Shown: positions 48,469 through 57,591 of the stretch, in pieces | Position numbering within the stretch: position 1 is the stretch's first letter | Layout of the letters: the number at the start of each line of letters is the position of its first letter | From: Rhizobium phaseoli | GTDB taxonomy: Bacteria > Pseudomonadota > Alphaproteobacteria > Rhizobiales > Rhizobiaceae | Length of the DNA: 64,000 nucleotides | Assembly (NCBI RefSeq): GCF_003985125.1 | Contig: NZ_ML133566.1 | Location: 372,001 to 436,000 of the forward strand | Direction: 5' to 3' | Position numbers and translations under genes: made by a program | The notes under the pieces: model-generated | Seen by the model: only the letters and a program-made list of their open reading frames with translations | Databases searched by the model: none | What the model was told of the DNA's origin: nothing

Positions 48469-49023
48469 ATGATCAAGTCCCTGTTGCGCGGTTTCGCGCT
48501 CGCCACCGTCCTGTCCGCTGCCGCCTTTGCCGCCGCCAAGAACCCGATCGTTGGCGGCGCCGCGATGTTCGACAGCAAGAACATCATCGAAAATGCCATG
48601 AATTCCAAGGATCACACGACGCTGGTTGCTGCCGTCAAGGCCGCCGGCCTGGTCGGTACACTCGAGGGCAAAGGCCCCTTCACCGTCTTTGCGCCGACCA
48701 ACGAAGCTTTCGCGGCGCTGCCGAAAGGCACCGTCGAGACGCTGCTGAAGCCGGAAAACAAGGCGACGCTGACCAAGGTTCTGACCTGCCATGTCGTGGC
48801 TGCCGACGCGATGGCCAAGACCGTCGCCAAGATGATCAAGGCTGACGGCGGCGAACACGACATCAAGACCGTCGGCGGCTGCGTCATCAGAGCCCGGCAA
48901 GACATGGGCAAGATCACCCTGACCGACGAAAACGGCGATGTCGCACATGTGACGATCGCCGACGTCAAACAGTCGAACGGCGTCATCCACGTCGTCGACA
49001 AGGTGCTGCTGCCGAAAATGTAA
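48469..49023 (+). CDS. Exported fasciclin-domain protein
   Basis: 184 residues from the ATG at 48469 (GAGGAGA site). Signal peptide MIKSLLRGFALATVLSAAAF then AAAKN. One FAS1 domain: TLVAAVKAAGLVGTLEGKGP, FTVFAPTNEAFAALPKGTVE (the H1-type motif), LTCHVVAADAM and VIHVVDKVLLPKM at the end. FAS1 proteins mediate adhesion or bind matrix in the periplasm or outside the cell. The rhizobial Nex18 protein is of this class. The gene is probably a target of the sigma factor upstream. Confidence 0.92.
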   Translation: MIKSLLRGFALATVLSAAAFAAAKNPIVGGAAMFDSKNIIENAMNSKDHTTLVAAVKAAGLVGTLEGKGPFTVFAPTNEAFAALPKGTVETLLKPENKATLTKVLTCHVVAADAMAKTVAKMIKADGGEHDIKTVGGCVIRARQDMGKITLTDENGDVAHVTIADVKQSNGVIHVVDKVLLPKM

Positions 49024-49094
49024 GATCACTAATGCCTGTCGCCCGGAAGTGTGCCGCGGTTCCGGGAGAACGACATGCATCAAAACAAGAGTTA

Positions 49095-49132
49095 AAGCGC
49101 GTCGCATCAATCAAGTTTGATGCGACGCGCTT
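49095..49132. repeat. Palindrome between fasciclin gene and engB
   Basis: The arms AAGCGCGTCGCATCA (49095-49109) and TGATGCGACGCGCTT (49118-49132) are perfect over 15 bases around an 8-base loop. It is a frequent rhizobial intergenic motif and may serve as a bidirectional terminator between these convergent genes. Confidence 0.8.
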
Positions 49133-49172
49133 CAGTATCGGCAGAGGCGGGGCGCGCTTCGGGGCGCCCCCT

Positions 49173-49826
49173 TTATTTCCAGTTTGCGATGCCGACGGTT
49201 TGCGCGATCGCCTGGCGCAGATCATCGAGCCCGTCGCCCTTTTCGGACGAGGTGGAGAGCACGGCGGGATAGGCGGCCGGCCGCTTGCGGATCTTGTCCG
49301 CCGTCTCGGCCAGCAGCTTCGGCACGGCCGGCGCCTTGATCTTGTCGGTCTTGGTCAGCACCAGCTGATAGGAGACGGCGGCCTTGTCGAGCAGGGTGAG
49401 CACGTCCTCGTCATTCTTCTTGATGCCGTGGCGGCTGTCGATCAGCACGTAGACGCGCTTCAGCGTCGCGCGGCCGCGCAGGTAATCGAAGACAAGTTTG
49501 GTCCATTTGTCGACCTGCTCCTTCGGCGCCTGCGCGTAGCCGTAACCCGGCATGTCGACGATCGCCATCGGCGGCAGGTCGCCGCCTTCGCCGGAATAGC
49601 CGTCCGGAACGAAATAATTGAGCTCCTGCGTGCGCCCCGGCGTGTTCGAGGTGCGCGCCAGGCCCTTCTGGCCGACCAGTGCATTGATCAACGACGATTT
49701 GCCGACATTCGAGCGGCCGGCAAAGGCCACTTCCGACGGCCCCTCCGGTGGCAGGAAAGTGAGCGACGGGACGCCGCGGATGAAGATCCAGGGGTGGCCG
49801 AAGAGCGGCTTTTCGGTTTCGGGCAT
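49173..49826 (-). CDS. engB: Ribosome biogenesis GTPase EngB (YsxC/YihA)
   Basis: 217 residues. G1 [16 protein letters not shown]2 region NTPGRTQ, G3 [10 protein letters not shown]4 TKTD and G5 TSSEKGDG are all present in order. EngB is needed for 50S subunit assembly. It is in the leftward rpmH-rnpA-yidC-engB cluster, about 250 bases after yidC, with repeats in between. Confidence 0.97.
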   Translation of the reverse strand: MPETEKPLFGHPWIFIRGVPSLTFLPPEGPSEVAFAGRSNVGKSSLINALVGQKGLARTSNTPGRTQELNYFVPDGYSGEGGDLPPMAIVDMPGYGYAQAPKEQVDKWTKLVFDYLRGRATLKRVYVLIDSRHGIKKNDEDVLTLLDKAAVSYQLVLTKTDKIKAPAVPKLLAETADKIRKRPAAYPAVLSTSSEKGDGLDDLRQAIAQTVGIANWK

Positions 49827-49929
49827 GCGGGGCTCGGCAATCCTAGGGTTCGGTCTTCTGTCGGCTTCGTGGTTTTACGGGCGGATGTCAAGCTTTCAGG
49901 CGGTCCGCGCCGCGCGTCGCGGGCCGGCC

Positions 49930-50039
49930 AGAGCATGATGCCGAAAAGTGTAGGCGGTTTTCGGGCGACATCATGCTCTAACTCTTTAATTGAGAACAGG
50001 ATGATTTTAGGCCGAACGGGCCTAAAATCATCCTGTTCT
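49930..50039. repeat. Two-palindrome intergenic mosaic element
   Basis: First palindrome: AGAGCATGATG (49930-49940) and CATCATGCTCT (49969-49979), with CGAAAA/TTTTCG between. Second: 21-base arms at 49993-50013 and 50019-50039, perfectly complementary around GAACG (with GGCC next to the loop). The two-palindrome layout is that of rhizobium-specific intergenic mosaic elements. Confidence 0.88.
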
Positions 50040-50046
50040 AGAAATG

Positions 50047-50070
50047 AAAAGCCCCGCCGGAGCGGGGCTT
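50047..50070 (-). terminator. Rho-independent terminator after yidC
   Basis: On the minus strand AAGCCCCGC, TCCG and GCGGGGCTT form a perfect 9-base stem followed by TTCATTTC. It is 8 bases after the yidC stop. Confidence 0.8.
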
Positions 50071-50077
50071 GAGAGCA

Positions 50078-51874
50078 TCATTTCGATGGCGCCGTTTTTC
50101 GTCGGAACAGGCCCTTGAGATTGTCGAAGAGCTCGATCTTGACGCCATGGCGCTTCATGATCACCGACTGCTGGATCACCGAGAGCGTGTTGTTCCAGGC
50201 CCAGTAGATGACGAGGCCGGCCGGGAAGCTTGCCAGCATGAACATGAACACCAGCGGCATCCAGTTGAAGATCATCGCCTGCGTCGGATCGGGCGGAGTC
50301 GGGTTCATGCGCATCTGCAGGAACATGGTGACGCCCATGATCAGCGGCCAGACCCCGAGATGCAGGAATGTCGGCGCCGTGAAGGGCAGCAGGCCGAACA
50401 GGTTGACGATCGTCGTTGGATCGGGCGCCGAAAGGTCCTGGATCCAGCCGAAGAAAGGCGCGTGGCGCATTTCGATGGTGATGTAGATCACCTTGTAGAG
50501 CGAGAAGAAGATCGGGATCTGCAGCGCCACCGGCCAGCAGCCGGCGATCGGATTGATCTTCTCTTCCTTGTAGAGCTGCATCGTTGCCTGCTGCAGGCCC
50601 ATGCGGTCGTCGCCGAACTTCGCCTTCAGCTCTTCCATCTTCGGCTGCATGCGCTTCATGTTCGCCATCGACGCATATTGCTTGCTGGCGAGCGGGAAGA
50701 ACAGCGCCTTGACGACGATGGTGGTGCACAGGATCGCGACACCGAAATTGCCGAAGAAGCGGAAGAAGAAATCCATCAGCTTGAACATCGGCTTGGTGAT
50801 GAAATAGAACCAGCCCCAGTCGATCAGGCGGTCGAACCTCGGGATCGAATAGCTGGCCTCATAACCGTCGATGACGGGCACTTCCTTGGCACCGGCGAAG
50901 ACCAGGTTCTTCAGCTCGATCGACTGGCCGGGTGCAACGGTGAAGGCATCGTCCTTGTAGTCGGCCTGATAACGCGGCTGACCGTCGGCAAAATGCGAGA
51001 AACGCGCCTCATAGGCAGACGCCTGCGGCGGAACGATGGTCGCGGCCCAGTATTTATCGGTGATGCCGAGCCAGCCGCCGGTGGATTTTGCCGGCATCAC
51101 GGCTTCCTTCTCGACGGCGGTATACTTGCTTTCGATCAGGCCGTCATCGCCGATGACGCCGATGAAACCTTCATGCAGGACGTAGGCCGATGGCGTCGTC
51201 GGCTTGTTGTACCGTGTCACGCGGCCGTAGGAGGAGAGCGAGACGGGCGCCTGGCCGGTGTTCGCGACCTTGTCGGCGATCGTGAACATGTAGCGTTCGT
51301 CGACGGAAATCGTGCGGGTAAAGGTCAGGCCCTTGTCGTTGGTATAGCTGAGCGTCACCGGTGTCTTCTCGGTGAGCTCGGCGCCTTCCGGCGCCGTCCA
51401 CAGCGTCGAGGCGCCGGGAACGCTGCCGGTGGCATCGCTGCCGATATAGCCTAGCTCGGTGAAGTAGCCATCCTTGGTCTCGGCCGGGCTGAACAGGGTG
51501 ATGATCGGGCTCGAGTCGTCGACGGTCTCGTGATAGCCCTTGAGCTTCAGGTCGTCGAGACGGGCGCCGGCAAGGTTGATCGAGCCGGAAAGGGCGGGAG
51601 TGTCGATGGCAACGCGCGGGGTCTTTGCGAGCGCCTGCTCGAGCGTCGCTGTTGCGACGGCCTGACCGGAAGGTGCCGTACCGCTCGTCGGGGCCGGCGT
51701 CGCGCCGCCGGCGGCAGGCTGCTGTACCTGCTCGGTCTGCTGCTGCGCCTTCTGGGCTTCCTGCGCCTTGCGCTGGGCCTCGATGCGCGGATTCATATAG
51801 AGAAACTGCCAGCCGAGGACGATCAGCACCGAGAGAGCGATCGCAATGAAATAATTGCGGTTGTTTTCCATCAT
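50078..51874 (-). CDS. yidC: Membrane protein insertase YidC
   Basis: 598 residues, gram-negative length. N-terminal helix [20 protein letters not shown], a large periplasmic domain (residues about 60-350) and the conserved C-terminal five-helix core starting near [18 protein letters not shown], with [20 protein letters not shown], and the hydrophilic-groove region. Inserts and folds inner-membrane proteins with or after SecYEG. Its start overlaps the rnpA stop by four bases; there is no yidD between them. Confidence 0.97.
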   Translation of the reverse strand: MMENNRNYFIAIALSVLIVLGWQFLYMNPRIEAQRKAQEAQKAQQQTEQVQQPAAGGATPAPTSGTAPSGQAVATATLEQALAKTPRVAIDTPALSGSINLAGARLDDLKLKGYHETVDDSSPIITLFSPAETKDGYFTELGYIGSDATGSVPGASTLWTAPEGAELTEKTPVTLSYTNDKGLTFTRTISVDERYMFTIADKVANTGQAPVSLSSYGRVTRYNKPTTPSAYVLHEGFIGVIGDDGLIESKYTAVEKEAVMPAKSTGGWLGITDKYWAATIVPPQASAYEARFSHFADGQPRYQADYKDDAFTVAPGQSIELKNLVFAGAKEVPVIDGYEASYSIPRFDRLIDWGWFYFITKPMFKLMDFFFRFFGNFGVAILCTTIVVKALFFPLASKQYASMANMKRMQPKMEELKAKFGDDRMGLQQATMQLYKEEKINPIAGCWPVALQIPIFFSLYKVIYITIEMRHAPFFGWIQDLSAPDPTTIVNLFGLLPFTAPTFLHLGVWPLIMGVTMFLQMRMNPTPPDPTQAMIFNWMPLVFMFMLASFPAGLVIYWAWNNTLSVIQQSVIMKRHGVKIELFDNLKGLFRRKTAPSK

Positions 51875-52272
51875 ACGTTCCTGGGGCGCCCGTCTCCGGA
51901 GCGCCGGTGTTTCGGCCTGGTTTCCACGCGAAGCTTCAGCTCCGCGGCCAATTCCTGGAAGGACGCATCAAGCACGTCCCTGCGCGCGACAACCACATAG
52001 TCGTGTCCGGGCTGCATTGCAAATCCCGCATGAAGCCGCACCGCCTCTTTCAGGCGGCGGCGCATGCGGTTCCGTTCGACCGCGTTGCCATGTTTTTTGG
52101 TGACTGTAAAACCGACGCGAGCCTGGCTGTCGGGTTCCTTCCGGTCGAGGACTTCTAGAAGGAAGAGACCGCCGCGGCGTTTTTCGCCCTCGCGCACGGC
52201 AAGAAACTGCGGGCGGCTCTTCAGCCGCCCGACAGCATATTTCTTCTCACTGGTCGTCAATTCGCCCGCCAT
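51871..52272 (-). CDS. rnpA: Ribonuclease P protein component
   Basis: 133 residues. The core [40 protein letters not shown] (the NRxxRR basic helix that binds the RNA) and [11 protein letters not shown] are typical of RnpA. Matures tRNA 5' ends with the RNA subunit, which is not in this window. Starts 22 bases after rpmH and overlaps yidC (ATGA). Confidence 0.96.
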   Translation of the reverse strand: MAGELTTSEKKYAVGRLKSRPQFLAVREGEKRRGGLFLLEVLDRKEPDSQARVGFTVTKKHGNAVERNRMRRRLKEAVRLHAGFAMQPGHDYVVVARRDVLDASFQELAAELKLRVETRPKHRRSGDGRPRNV

Positions 52273-52293
52273 CTCTTACCGGGCAACCCGGCC

Positions 52294-52428
52294 TTAAGCC
52301 GAAAGACGCTTGCGGCCCTGCGCGCGGCGGGCAGCGATGACCTTGCGGCCACCCTTCGTGGACATGCGCGCACGGAAGCCGTGGCGACGCTTGCGAACAA
52401 GCTTGGATGGTTGGTAGGTACGCTTCAT
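52294..52428 (-). CDS. rpmH: 50S ribosomal protein L34
   Basis: A 44-residue basic protein from the ATG at 52428: [20 protein letters not shown], then [20 protein letters not shown] and RLSA. This is a full-length L34. It heads the rpmH-rnpA-yidC unit, with a good promoter about 110 bases upstream (52538-52566). Confidence 0.97.
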   Translation of the reverse strand: MKRTYQPSKLVRKRRHGFRARMSTKGGRKVIAARRAQGRKRLSA

Positions 52429-52846
52429 TTATTTAAACACCGCGGAGTGCGGCCCTTCTTGAATTTGCATGATGCAAGGAGCGTTGTTTTTCGAACGGGC
52501 GGGCCATGAAAGGCCTGAATGACCGGACGTGCGGCGGCTTATACGGATGAAGCCCGGCAAAGTCAATTATGCCAGAGAATTTCACTGGCGCGGTCGCCGC
52601 CGGCTGCGGTTTTCGCATTGTGGTGTTAATAAAGACGGCTCGCGCCGAGAAGTTGTACTTCGGCACTGGATTAGCTCAATCTCCTGAAATTTCAATGGCT
52701 TGAAGCCACGGGGAAGGGCCGGGTCGGCAATGTTTTGTTCTCTTAATCGTAAATATTGGAAATCTAACTTTAATCAATTTCGCCGATAGTCAGCGCATCG
52801 GCTGGAATTTGCTTTCCAGGCAGTGGCGTAGCTAGGAGGCATTGCA
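52429..52846. other. Intergenic region between rpmH and a chemoreceptor gene
   Basis: A 418-base gap with the rpmH promoter on the minus strand. The right half is AT-rich and is presumably the chemoreceptor's control region. A minus-strand open frame (52433-52666) is not supported as a gene. Confidence 0.6.
52538..52566 (-). promoter_or_regulatory. Sigma-70 promoter of rpmH
   Basis: On the minus strand TTGACT (52566-52561) and TATAAG (52543-52538) are separated by 17 bases, a near-consensus promoter. The predicted leader to rpmH is about 100 bases. Confidence 0.75.
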
Positions 52847-54847
52847 TTGAAGATCCGTGGGAAAATTAATCTGCTGGTTTGCGTGATGGGCGCGGTGGCG
52901 CTTCTGATCGGCGCAACGGCATTGTCCGCTATGGCTGAATACAGCCGCAATCTCACGGCTTACGAGCATGCCGCCGCCCGCGCCTATGCCGGTGAACGCC
53001 TCAACCGTTTCGTCACCGCCGTCGTCATGGAATCGCGCGGTATTTACGCGGCCAAGTCGATCAAGGATACGCCGAACTTCGCCAAGGGCCTGACGGCCGG
53101 CCTCGACGAAATCGACAAGGTGATCGCCGGCTGGGCGCCGCTCGTGCCCGAGGCCGAAAAGGACAATTTCGCCAAGCTCGTCGCACGCGCCGCCGAATTC
53201 CGCACCTTCCGCACGGAAACGGCCCGCCTCGGCACCGAGGTCGGCCCCGAGGCCGCCAGCGCCCAGGGCAACAATGACGCCAACCGCGCCAACCGCAAGG
53301 CATTCCAGGCCGAGATCGATGCCGTTGTCGCCACCGACAAGGCAGCGCTTCAGGCCGTCAATGATGAGATCGAGAGCTTCCGTTCCTGGGTGCTGATGCT
53401 CGTCCTCGGCATCACCGGCATCGGCATCGCGGTCGGCATCGGCATGGGCTTTTATATCGGCACCAGCCATCTCAGCCGTCCGATCAAGCGCGTCACCCAT
53501 GCGATCAAGGAGGTCGCCGACGGCAATTTCGAGGCCGAGGTTCCGTTTGCCGGCCGCAAGGACGAAATCGGCGAGATGGCCGCCGCAGTCGCGGTCTTCA
53601 AGGAGAACGGCCTTGCCGTCAAGCGCCTGAACGCCCAGGAAGCGGCGATGCGCGCCAAGAGCGATGATCTGCAGTCGAGCATGTCGGTCGTCGTCGCCGC
53701 GGCTGCAGCCGGCGATTTCAGCCACCGCATCGACAAGGATTATCAGGACGAGAACCTCAACCAGTTCGCCGGCAACATCAACACGCTGCTGTCGAGCGTC
53801 GATGCCGGCATCGGCGAGACGCGCCGCGTCATCGCAAGCCTTGCCGAAGGCGACCTCACCCAGACGATGAACGGCAACTTCCAGGGCGCCTTCGCCGAGC
53901 TGCAGCAGAATGTCAACAACAGCTTCGTGACGCTGCAGGCGACGATGCGCGAAGTGCGCGAGACGACGGAAGCGATGAACGGCAACACCGCCGAGCTGCG
54001 CAATGCCAGCGACGACCTGTCGAAGCGCACCGAGCAGCAGGCCGCCGCCCTCGAGCAGACCTCCGCCGCGCTCGATCAGATTACCGCGGTCGTCCAGAAC
54101 TCCACCGAGCGGGCGCATGAAGCCACCGTCATGGTGTCGGAAGCCAAGGAAAATGCCGGCCGCTCCGGCGTCGTCGTGCGCAATGCCGTCGAGGCGATGG
54201 GCCGCATCGAACAGGCCTCGCGCGAGATCAGCCAGATCATCAATGTCATCGACGAAATCGCCTTCCAGACCAATCTTCTGGCGCTGAATGCCGGTGTCGA
54301 AGCGGCCCGCGCCGGTGAGGCCGGCAAGGGCTTTGCCGTGGTCGCCCAGGAAGTGCGCGAACTTGCCCAGCGCTCGGCAACGGCCGCCAAGGACATCAAG
54401 GCGCTGATCACCAAGTCGGGCGACGAGGTCCAGGTCGGCGTCAAGCTCGTCCAGGCAACCGGCGAGGCGCTGTCGGAAATTGGCACCCGCGTCATTGCCA
54501 TCAACGATCATATCCATTCGATCGCCACCGCCGCGGTCGAGCAGTCGACCGGCCTCAAGGAGGTCAACACCGCCGTCAATCAGATGGATCAGGTGACCCA
54601 GCAGAACGCCGCGATGGTGGAGGAAACCTCCGCCGCCACCCACAGGCTTTCGGCCGAAGCCAACGGGCTGGTGCACCTCATCGCCCGCTTCAAGCTGTCG
54701 GATGGGCCGGCACCCGTGGCGCTCGTCCGCAACGAGCCGCACCGCCAGCCGGTCGCCTCGCCCGCCCGCCGGGCGATCGCCAAGGTCGCCCGCGCCTTCG
54801 GCGGCGGCAATACGGCCGCGGCCGAACAGAGCTGGGAAGAGTTCTGA
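52847..54847 (+). CDS. Methyl-accepting chemotaxis protein
   Basis: 666 residues starting at TTG 52847, preceded by a strong GGAGG seven bases upstream. Membrane helices near residues 5-26 and 183-206 (WVLMLVLGITGIGIAVGIGM) bracket a small all-helical periplasmic sensor. HAMP-like regions follow, then the signalling tip [22 protein letters not shown]. The last residues SWEEF form a CheR/CheB docking pentapeptide like that on the receptor at 25647. The ligand is unknown. Confidence 0.95.
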   Translation: MKIRGKINLLVCVMGAVALLIGATALSAMAEYSRNLTAYEHAAARAYAGERLNRFVTAVVMESRGIYAAKSIKDTPNFAKGLTAGLDEIDKVIAGWAPLVPEAEKDNFAKLVARAAEFRTFRTETARLGTEVGPEAASAQGNNDANRANRKAFQAEIDAVVATDKAALQAVNDEIESFRSWVLMLVLGITGIGIAVGIGMGFYIGTSHLSRPIKRVTHAIKEVADGNFEAEVPFAGRKDEIGEMAAAVAVFKENGLAVKRLNAQEAAMRAKSDDLQSSMSVVVAAAAAGDFSHRIDKDYQDENLNQFAGNINTLLSSVDAGIGETRRVIASLAEGDLTQTMNGNFQGAFAELQQNVNNSFVTLQATMREVRETTEAMNGNTAELRNASDDLSKRTEQQAAALEQTSAALDQITAVVQNSTERAHEATVMVSEAKENAGRSGVVVRNAVEAMGRIEQASREISQIINVIDEIAFQTNLLALNAGVEAARAGEAGKGFAVVAQEVRELAQRSATAAKDIKALITKSGDEVQVGVKLVQATGEALSEIGTRVIAINDHIHSIATAAVEQSTGLKEVNTAVNQMDQVTQQNAAMVEETSAATHRLSAEANGLVHLIARFKLSDGPAPVALVRNEPHRQPVASPARRAIAKVARAFGGGNTAAAEQSWEEF

Positions 54848-54873
54848 TCTCCGACCCTTCACGCACCTTCGAG

Positions 54874-54900
54874 CGCCGCCTGCGGGCGGCGTTTTCTTTG
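54874..54900 (+). terminator. Rho-independent terminator after the chemoreceptor
   Basis: CGCCGCC (54874-54880), loop TGCG and GGCGGCG (54885-54891), then TTTTCTTTG. It lies 27 bases after the stop. Confidence 0.82.
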
Positions 54901-55006
54901 TGACGACGTGACGCTGATCGCAAAGATTTGAAAGCGGAGCCTGTTGGTCTAATATAGAGCACCAACGGTGAGGGCGGCTGCGTGCCGCCGATCGGGCGAG
55001 ACGCAG

Positions 55007-56527
55007 ATGCCGGTTCGAAACCAGGGCAACGATCCTTCGGCAGAAATCCCGGCGGCCGGCGAGGCCGCCAAGGGGCGGTGCCCGTCTGCCGGCATGTTCG
55101 GCGGATTATCCGGCAAGCTGCTCTGGCTCACCGTCGTCTTTATCATGCTCGCCGAAATTCTGATCTTCTTTCCCTCGGTCGCCAGCATGCGGCTGCGCTG
55201 GCTGCAGGAGAGGCTGAACACCGCCGCCGCCGCCGCCATCGTCATCGATGGGCTGCAGCCGATCGAGCTGCCGCGCGCGCTGCAGAAGGAGACGCTGGAG
55301 GCGACCGGCACCAAGGCGATCGTGCTGCGCAAGGAAGGCACCTCGCGGCTGCTGGCGACAACAGACATGCCGACCTCCGTCGACGAATCCTACGATCTGA
55401 CTGATGTGCCGCCGCTGACGGCGATCCGCGACGCCCTCGACACGCTGATCTTTGGCGGCAGCAGGATGATCCGCGTCTATGGCCCGGTCGGCGACACCAA
55501 GGTCGGCGTCGAGGTCGTGATGAAGGACCGGCCGCTGCGCACGGCGATGTTCGCCTATTCCCGCAACGTCCTGCTGCTGTCGGTGCTGATCTCGCTGTTC
55601 ACGGCGACGCTGATCTTCTTTGCGATCAACCGCCTCCTCATCGGGCCGATTCGCCGGCTGACCGGCAGCATGCAGCAATTCTCCTCCGATCCTGAAAATC
55701 CGGCCCATGTCTATATCGGTGACGGCGGCCGCGACGAGCTGGCGGTCGCCGGCCGCAACCTCACCTCGATGCAGATGGAGCTGCAGAAGACGCTGAAGCA
55801 GCAGAAGAACCTGGCGGCCCTTGGCCTCGCCGTGTCCAAGATCAATCACGACATGCGCAATATCTTGGCTTCCGCGCAACTGATGTCGGACCGGCTGGTC
55901 GATGTCGATGATCCGATGGTCAAGAGCTTCGCGCCGAAGCTGTTGCGCACTATCGACCGGGCGGTCGGCTATACCACCGAAGTGCTGTCCTACGGCAAGG
56001 CGAGCGAATCGGCCCCGCGCCGCCGCCATGTCCGGCTGCTCGAGCTGACCCAGGACGTCAGGGACATGCTGGCGATCGACCCGCAAAGCGGCATCGAGTT
56101 CATCGAGCAGTTCGCTGCCGATCTCGAGGTCGATGCCGATGGTGAACAGCTCTTCCGGGTCATTCATAACTTGACGCGCAACGCGCTGCAGGCGCTGACC
56201 GCGCCGGGCGAGGGCGGCCCGGGCGCTGTCAGGCGCATCACTGTCTCCGCCCAGCGCGTCGGCAGCGTCGTCAGCATCACGGTGGACGATACCGGCCCCG
56301 GCATGCCGCTGAAGGCGCGGCAGAACCTGTTTGCCGCTTTCCGCGGTTCGGCCCGCTCCGGCGGCACCGGCCTCGGTCTCACCATTGCCCGCGAACTGGT
56401 GCTTGCCCATGGCGGCACCATCGCGCTTGTGGAAAAACCGACGGTCGGCACCCAGTTCCGCATCGAAATCCCCGATCGCCCGGTCTCGCTGGACGATTAC
56501 CGCAACCGGACGCACAGCGAGAACTGA
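55007..56527 (+). CDS. Orphan membrane histidine kinase
   Basis: 506 residues from the ATG at 55007 (frame open to 54968). Two membrane helices (LLWLTVVFIMLAEILIFFPS near 40-60, and NVLLLSVLISLFTATLIFFA near 185-205) flank a periplasmic sensor; a HAMP follows. The dimerisation box is unusual: LGLAVSKINHDMRNILASAQ, with His-Asp-Met-Arg-Asn in place of HExRTP. ATPase boxes: NLTRNALQAL, DDTGPGMP and GGTGLGLTIARELV. No response regulator is adjacent. Confidence 0.92.
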   Translation: MPVRNQGNDPSAEIPAAGEAAKGRCPSAGMFGGLSGKLLWLTVVFIMLAEILIFFPSVASMRLRWLQERLNTAAAAAIVIDGLQPIELPRALQKETLEATGTKAIVLRKEGTSRLLATTDMPTSVDESYDLTDVPPLTAIRDALDTLIFGGSRMIRVYGPVGDTKVGVEVVMKDRPLRTAMFAYSRNVLLLSVLISLFTATLIFFAINRLLIGPIRRLTGSMQQFSSDPENPAHVYIGDGGRDELAVAGRNLTSMQMELQKTLKQQKNLAALGLAVSKINHDMRNILASAQLMSDRLVDVDDPMVKSFAPKLLRTIDRAVGYTTEVLSYGKASESAPRRRHVRLLELTQDVRDMLAIDPQSGIEFIEQFAADLEVDADGEQLFRVIHNLTRNALQALTAPGEGGPGAVRRITVSAQRVGSVVSITVDDTGPGMPLKARQNLFAAFRGSARSGGTGLGLTIARELVLAHGGTIALVEKPTVGTQFRIEIPDRPVSLDDYRNRTHSEN

Positions 56528-56586
56528 CGGATTTTCACCGGCCGTGACTGCAAACCGGCAAAGACGCGATTTTTTCAGAAATGCTC

Positions 56587-56615
56587 TTGCATTGTCCGAA
56601 AGGACCCTTTAGAGG
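56587..56615 (+). promoter_or_regulatory. Promoter of tRNA-Arg
   Basis: TTGCAT (56587-56592) and TAGAGG (56610-56615) are spaced by 17 bases, 35 bases before the tRNA. Confidence 0.55.
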
Positions 56616-56650
56616 ATCGCCCACGCAAGCGGTACCGCCGCTTCTGCCAC

Positions 56651-56727
56651 GCACCCGTAGCTCAGCTGGATAGAGCACCAGACTACGAATCTGGGGGTCA
56701 GGAGTTCGAATCTCTTCGGGTGCGCCA
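56651..56727 (+). tRNA. tRNA-Arg (anticodon ACG)
   Basis: 77 nt, with GCACCCG at the 5' end pairing with CGGGTGC at the 3' end, D arm GCTCAGCTGGATAGAGC, anticodon stem CCAGA/TCTGG with loop CTACGAA (anticodon ACG at 56685-56687) and T arm with GTTCGAAT. The 3' CCA is encoded. Its A34 would need deamination to inosine to read all CGN codons it serves. Confidence 0.97.
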
Positions 56728-56876
56728 TTCCTTTTCATCATCTGAAATTCTGCATGGCTACGAACGGTAACGTCATCTGACGTGCTCTGCGCCTGGTCGC
56801 GGCTGGACGATGGAGTTCTTCCGGTCCCGGCGGAGGAGCAGTGTCCCGGTGACAGATGTGGATGGAGGGAGTTGTC

Positions 56877-57533
56877 GTGACGATCTCAGAACTATTGACG
56901 GTGTCCAACCGACATCAATTTCCCTTGCCGGACTTTCAGGACGGCGATGAAATCAGGTTTCCCGGCGCTTTGGTGTCGGCATTGCTCGATCGGTTTACAA
57001 AACCAGGAGACGCCGTCTTCGATCCCTTTGTCGGCTTGGGAACGACGTTCTTCGTCTGCGAGCAGAGGGGCAGGCTCCCTTATGGGACAGAAGCCGATCG
57101 GCAGCGATATGAATGGGTCAGGGAACGCATCACGGCAAAGCATCATCTCATCTGCGGTGATAGCGCAGAGCTGGCAGCCTTCGATCTTCCCGAAATGGAT
57201 TTTTGCATCACATCGCCGCCATACATGCCTCATTGGCATAAATGGAACCCGCTTTATAACGGCGATCCCGATTACGACGGCTATGATGTCTATCTGAAAC
57301 GAATGCAGGAAATATACGGCCGGATCTGCAAGCGCATGAAGACGAACGCCTATCTCGTCGTTCAGGCCGACAATCTGACCAACGAACAATTCTCTCCCCT
57401 TGTCTGGGATCTGGGAAGAGCTTTGTCAGAGGTTATGACGCTTGAGGGGGAAATTATGGTGAATTGGTCTGACGCAGTGGAAAGCGGCAACCCATTCACA
57501 CAGTGCCTCGTGTTCAGGAGTACAGGCGCGTGA
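56877..57533 (+). CDS. Small DNA methyltransferase-like protein
   Basis: 218 residues if translation starts at GTG 56877, which is preceded by GGAGGG seven bases upstream; ATG 56856 is an alternative. It has the SAM-binding motif DPFVGLGTT (about residues 49-57) and the catalytic-type motif TSPPY (about 112-116), the order and form of N4-cytosine or N6-adenine DNA methyltransferases. It is short and lacks a clear target-recognition domain. No restriction gene is adjacent. The local sequence looks AT-richer than its neighbours, and it lies next to tRNA-Arg, suggesting acquired DNA. Confidence 0.8.
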   Translation: MTISELLTVSNRHQFPLPDFQDGDEIRFPGALVSALLDRFTKPGDAVFDPFVGLGTTFFVCEQRGRLPYGTEADRQRYEWVRERITAKHHLICGDSAELAAFDLPEMDFCITSPPYMPHWHKWNPLYNGDPDYDGYDVYLKRMQEIYGRICKRMKTNAYLVVQADNLTNEQFSPLVWDLGRALSEVMTLEGEIMVNWSDAVESGNPFTQCLVFRSTGA

Positions 57534-57591
57534 AATTGAGTTTGCCGCGACGGCCGCTCCAGTGATGGCCCCACGGCAGCGAAGCGGAAAA

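Larger units (their letters stand above)
49827..50077. other. Intergenic region with repeat element and terminator
   Basis: Between engB and yidC, this holds the two-palindrome element at 49930-50039 and the yidC terminator at 50047-50070. The rest shows no gene. The engB start may have its own promoter here, but none is clear. Confidence 0.6.

Noticed and set aside
56535..56741. Minus-strand open frame reading EIRTPDPQIRSLVLYPAELR
   Set aside because: It is antisense to tRNA-Arg. This peptide is a known artefact produced by reading tRNA genes backwards.
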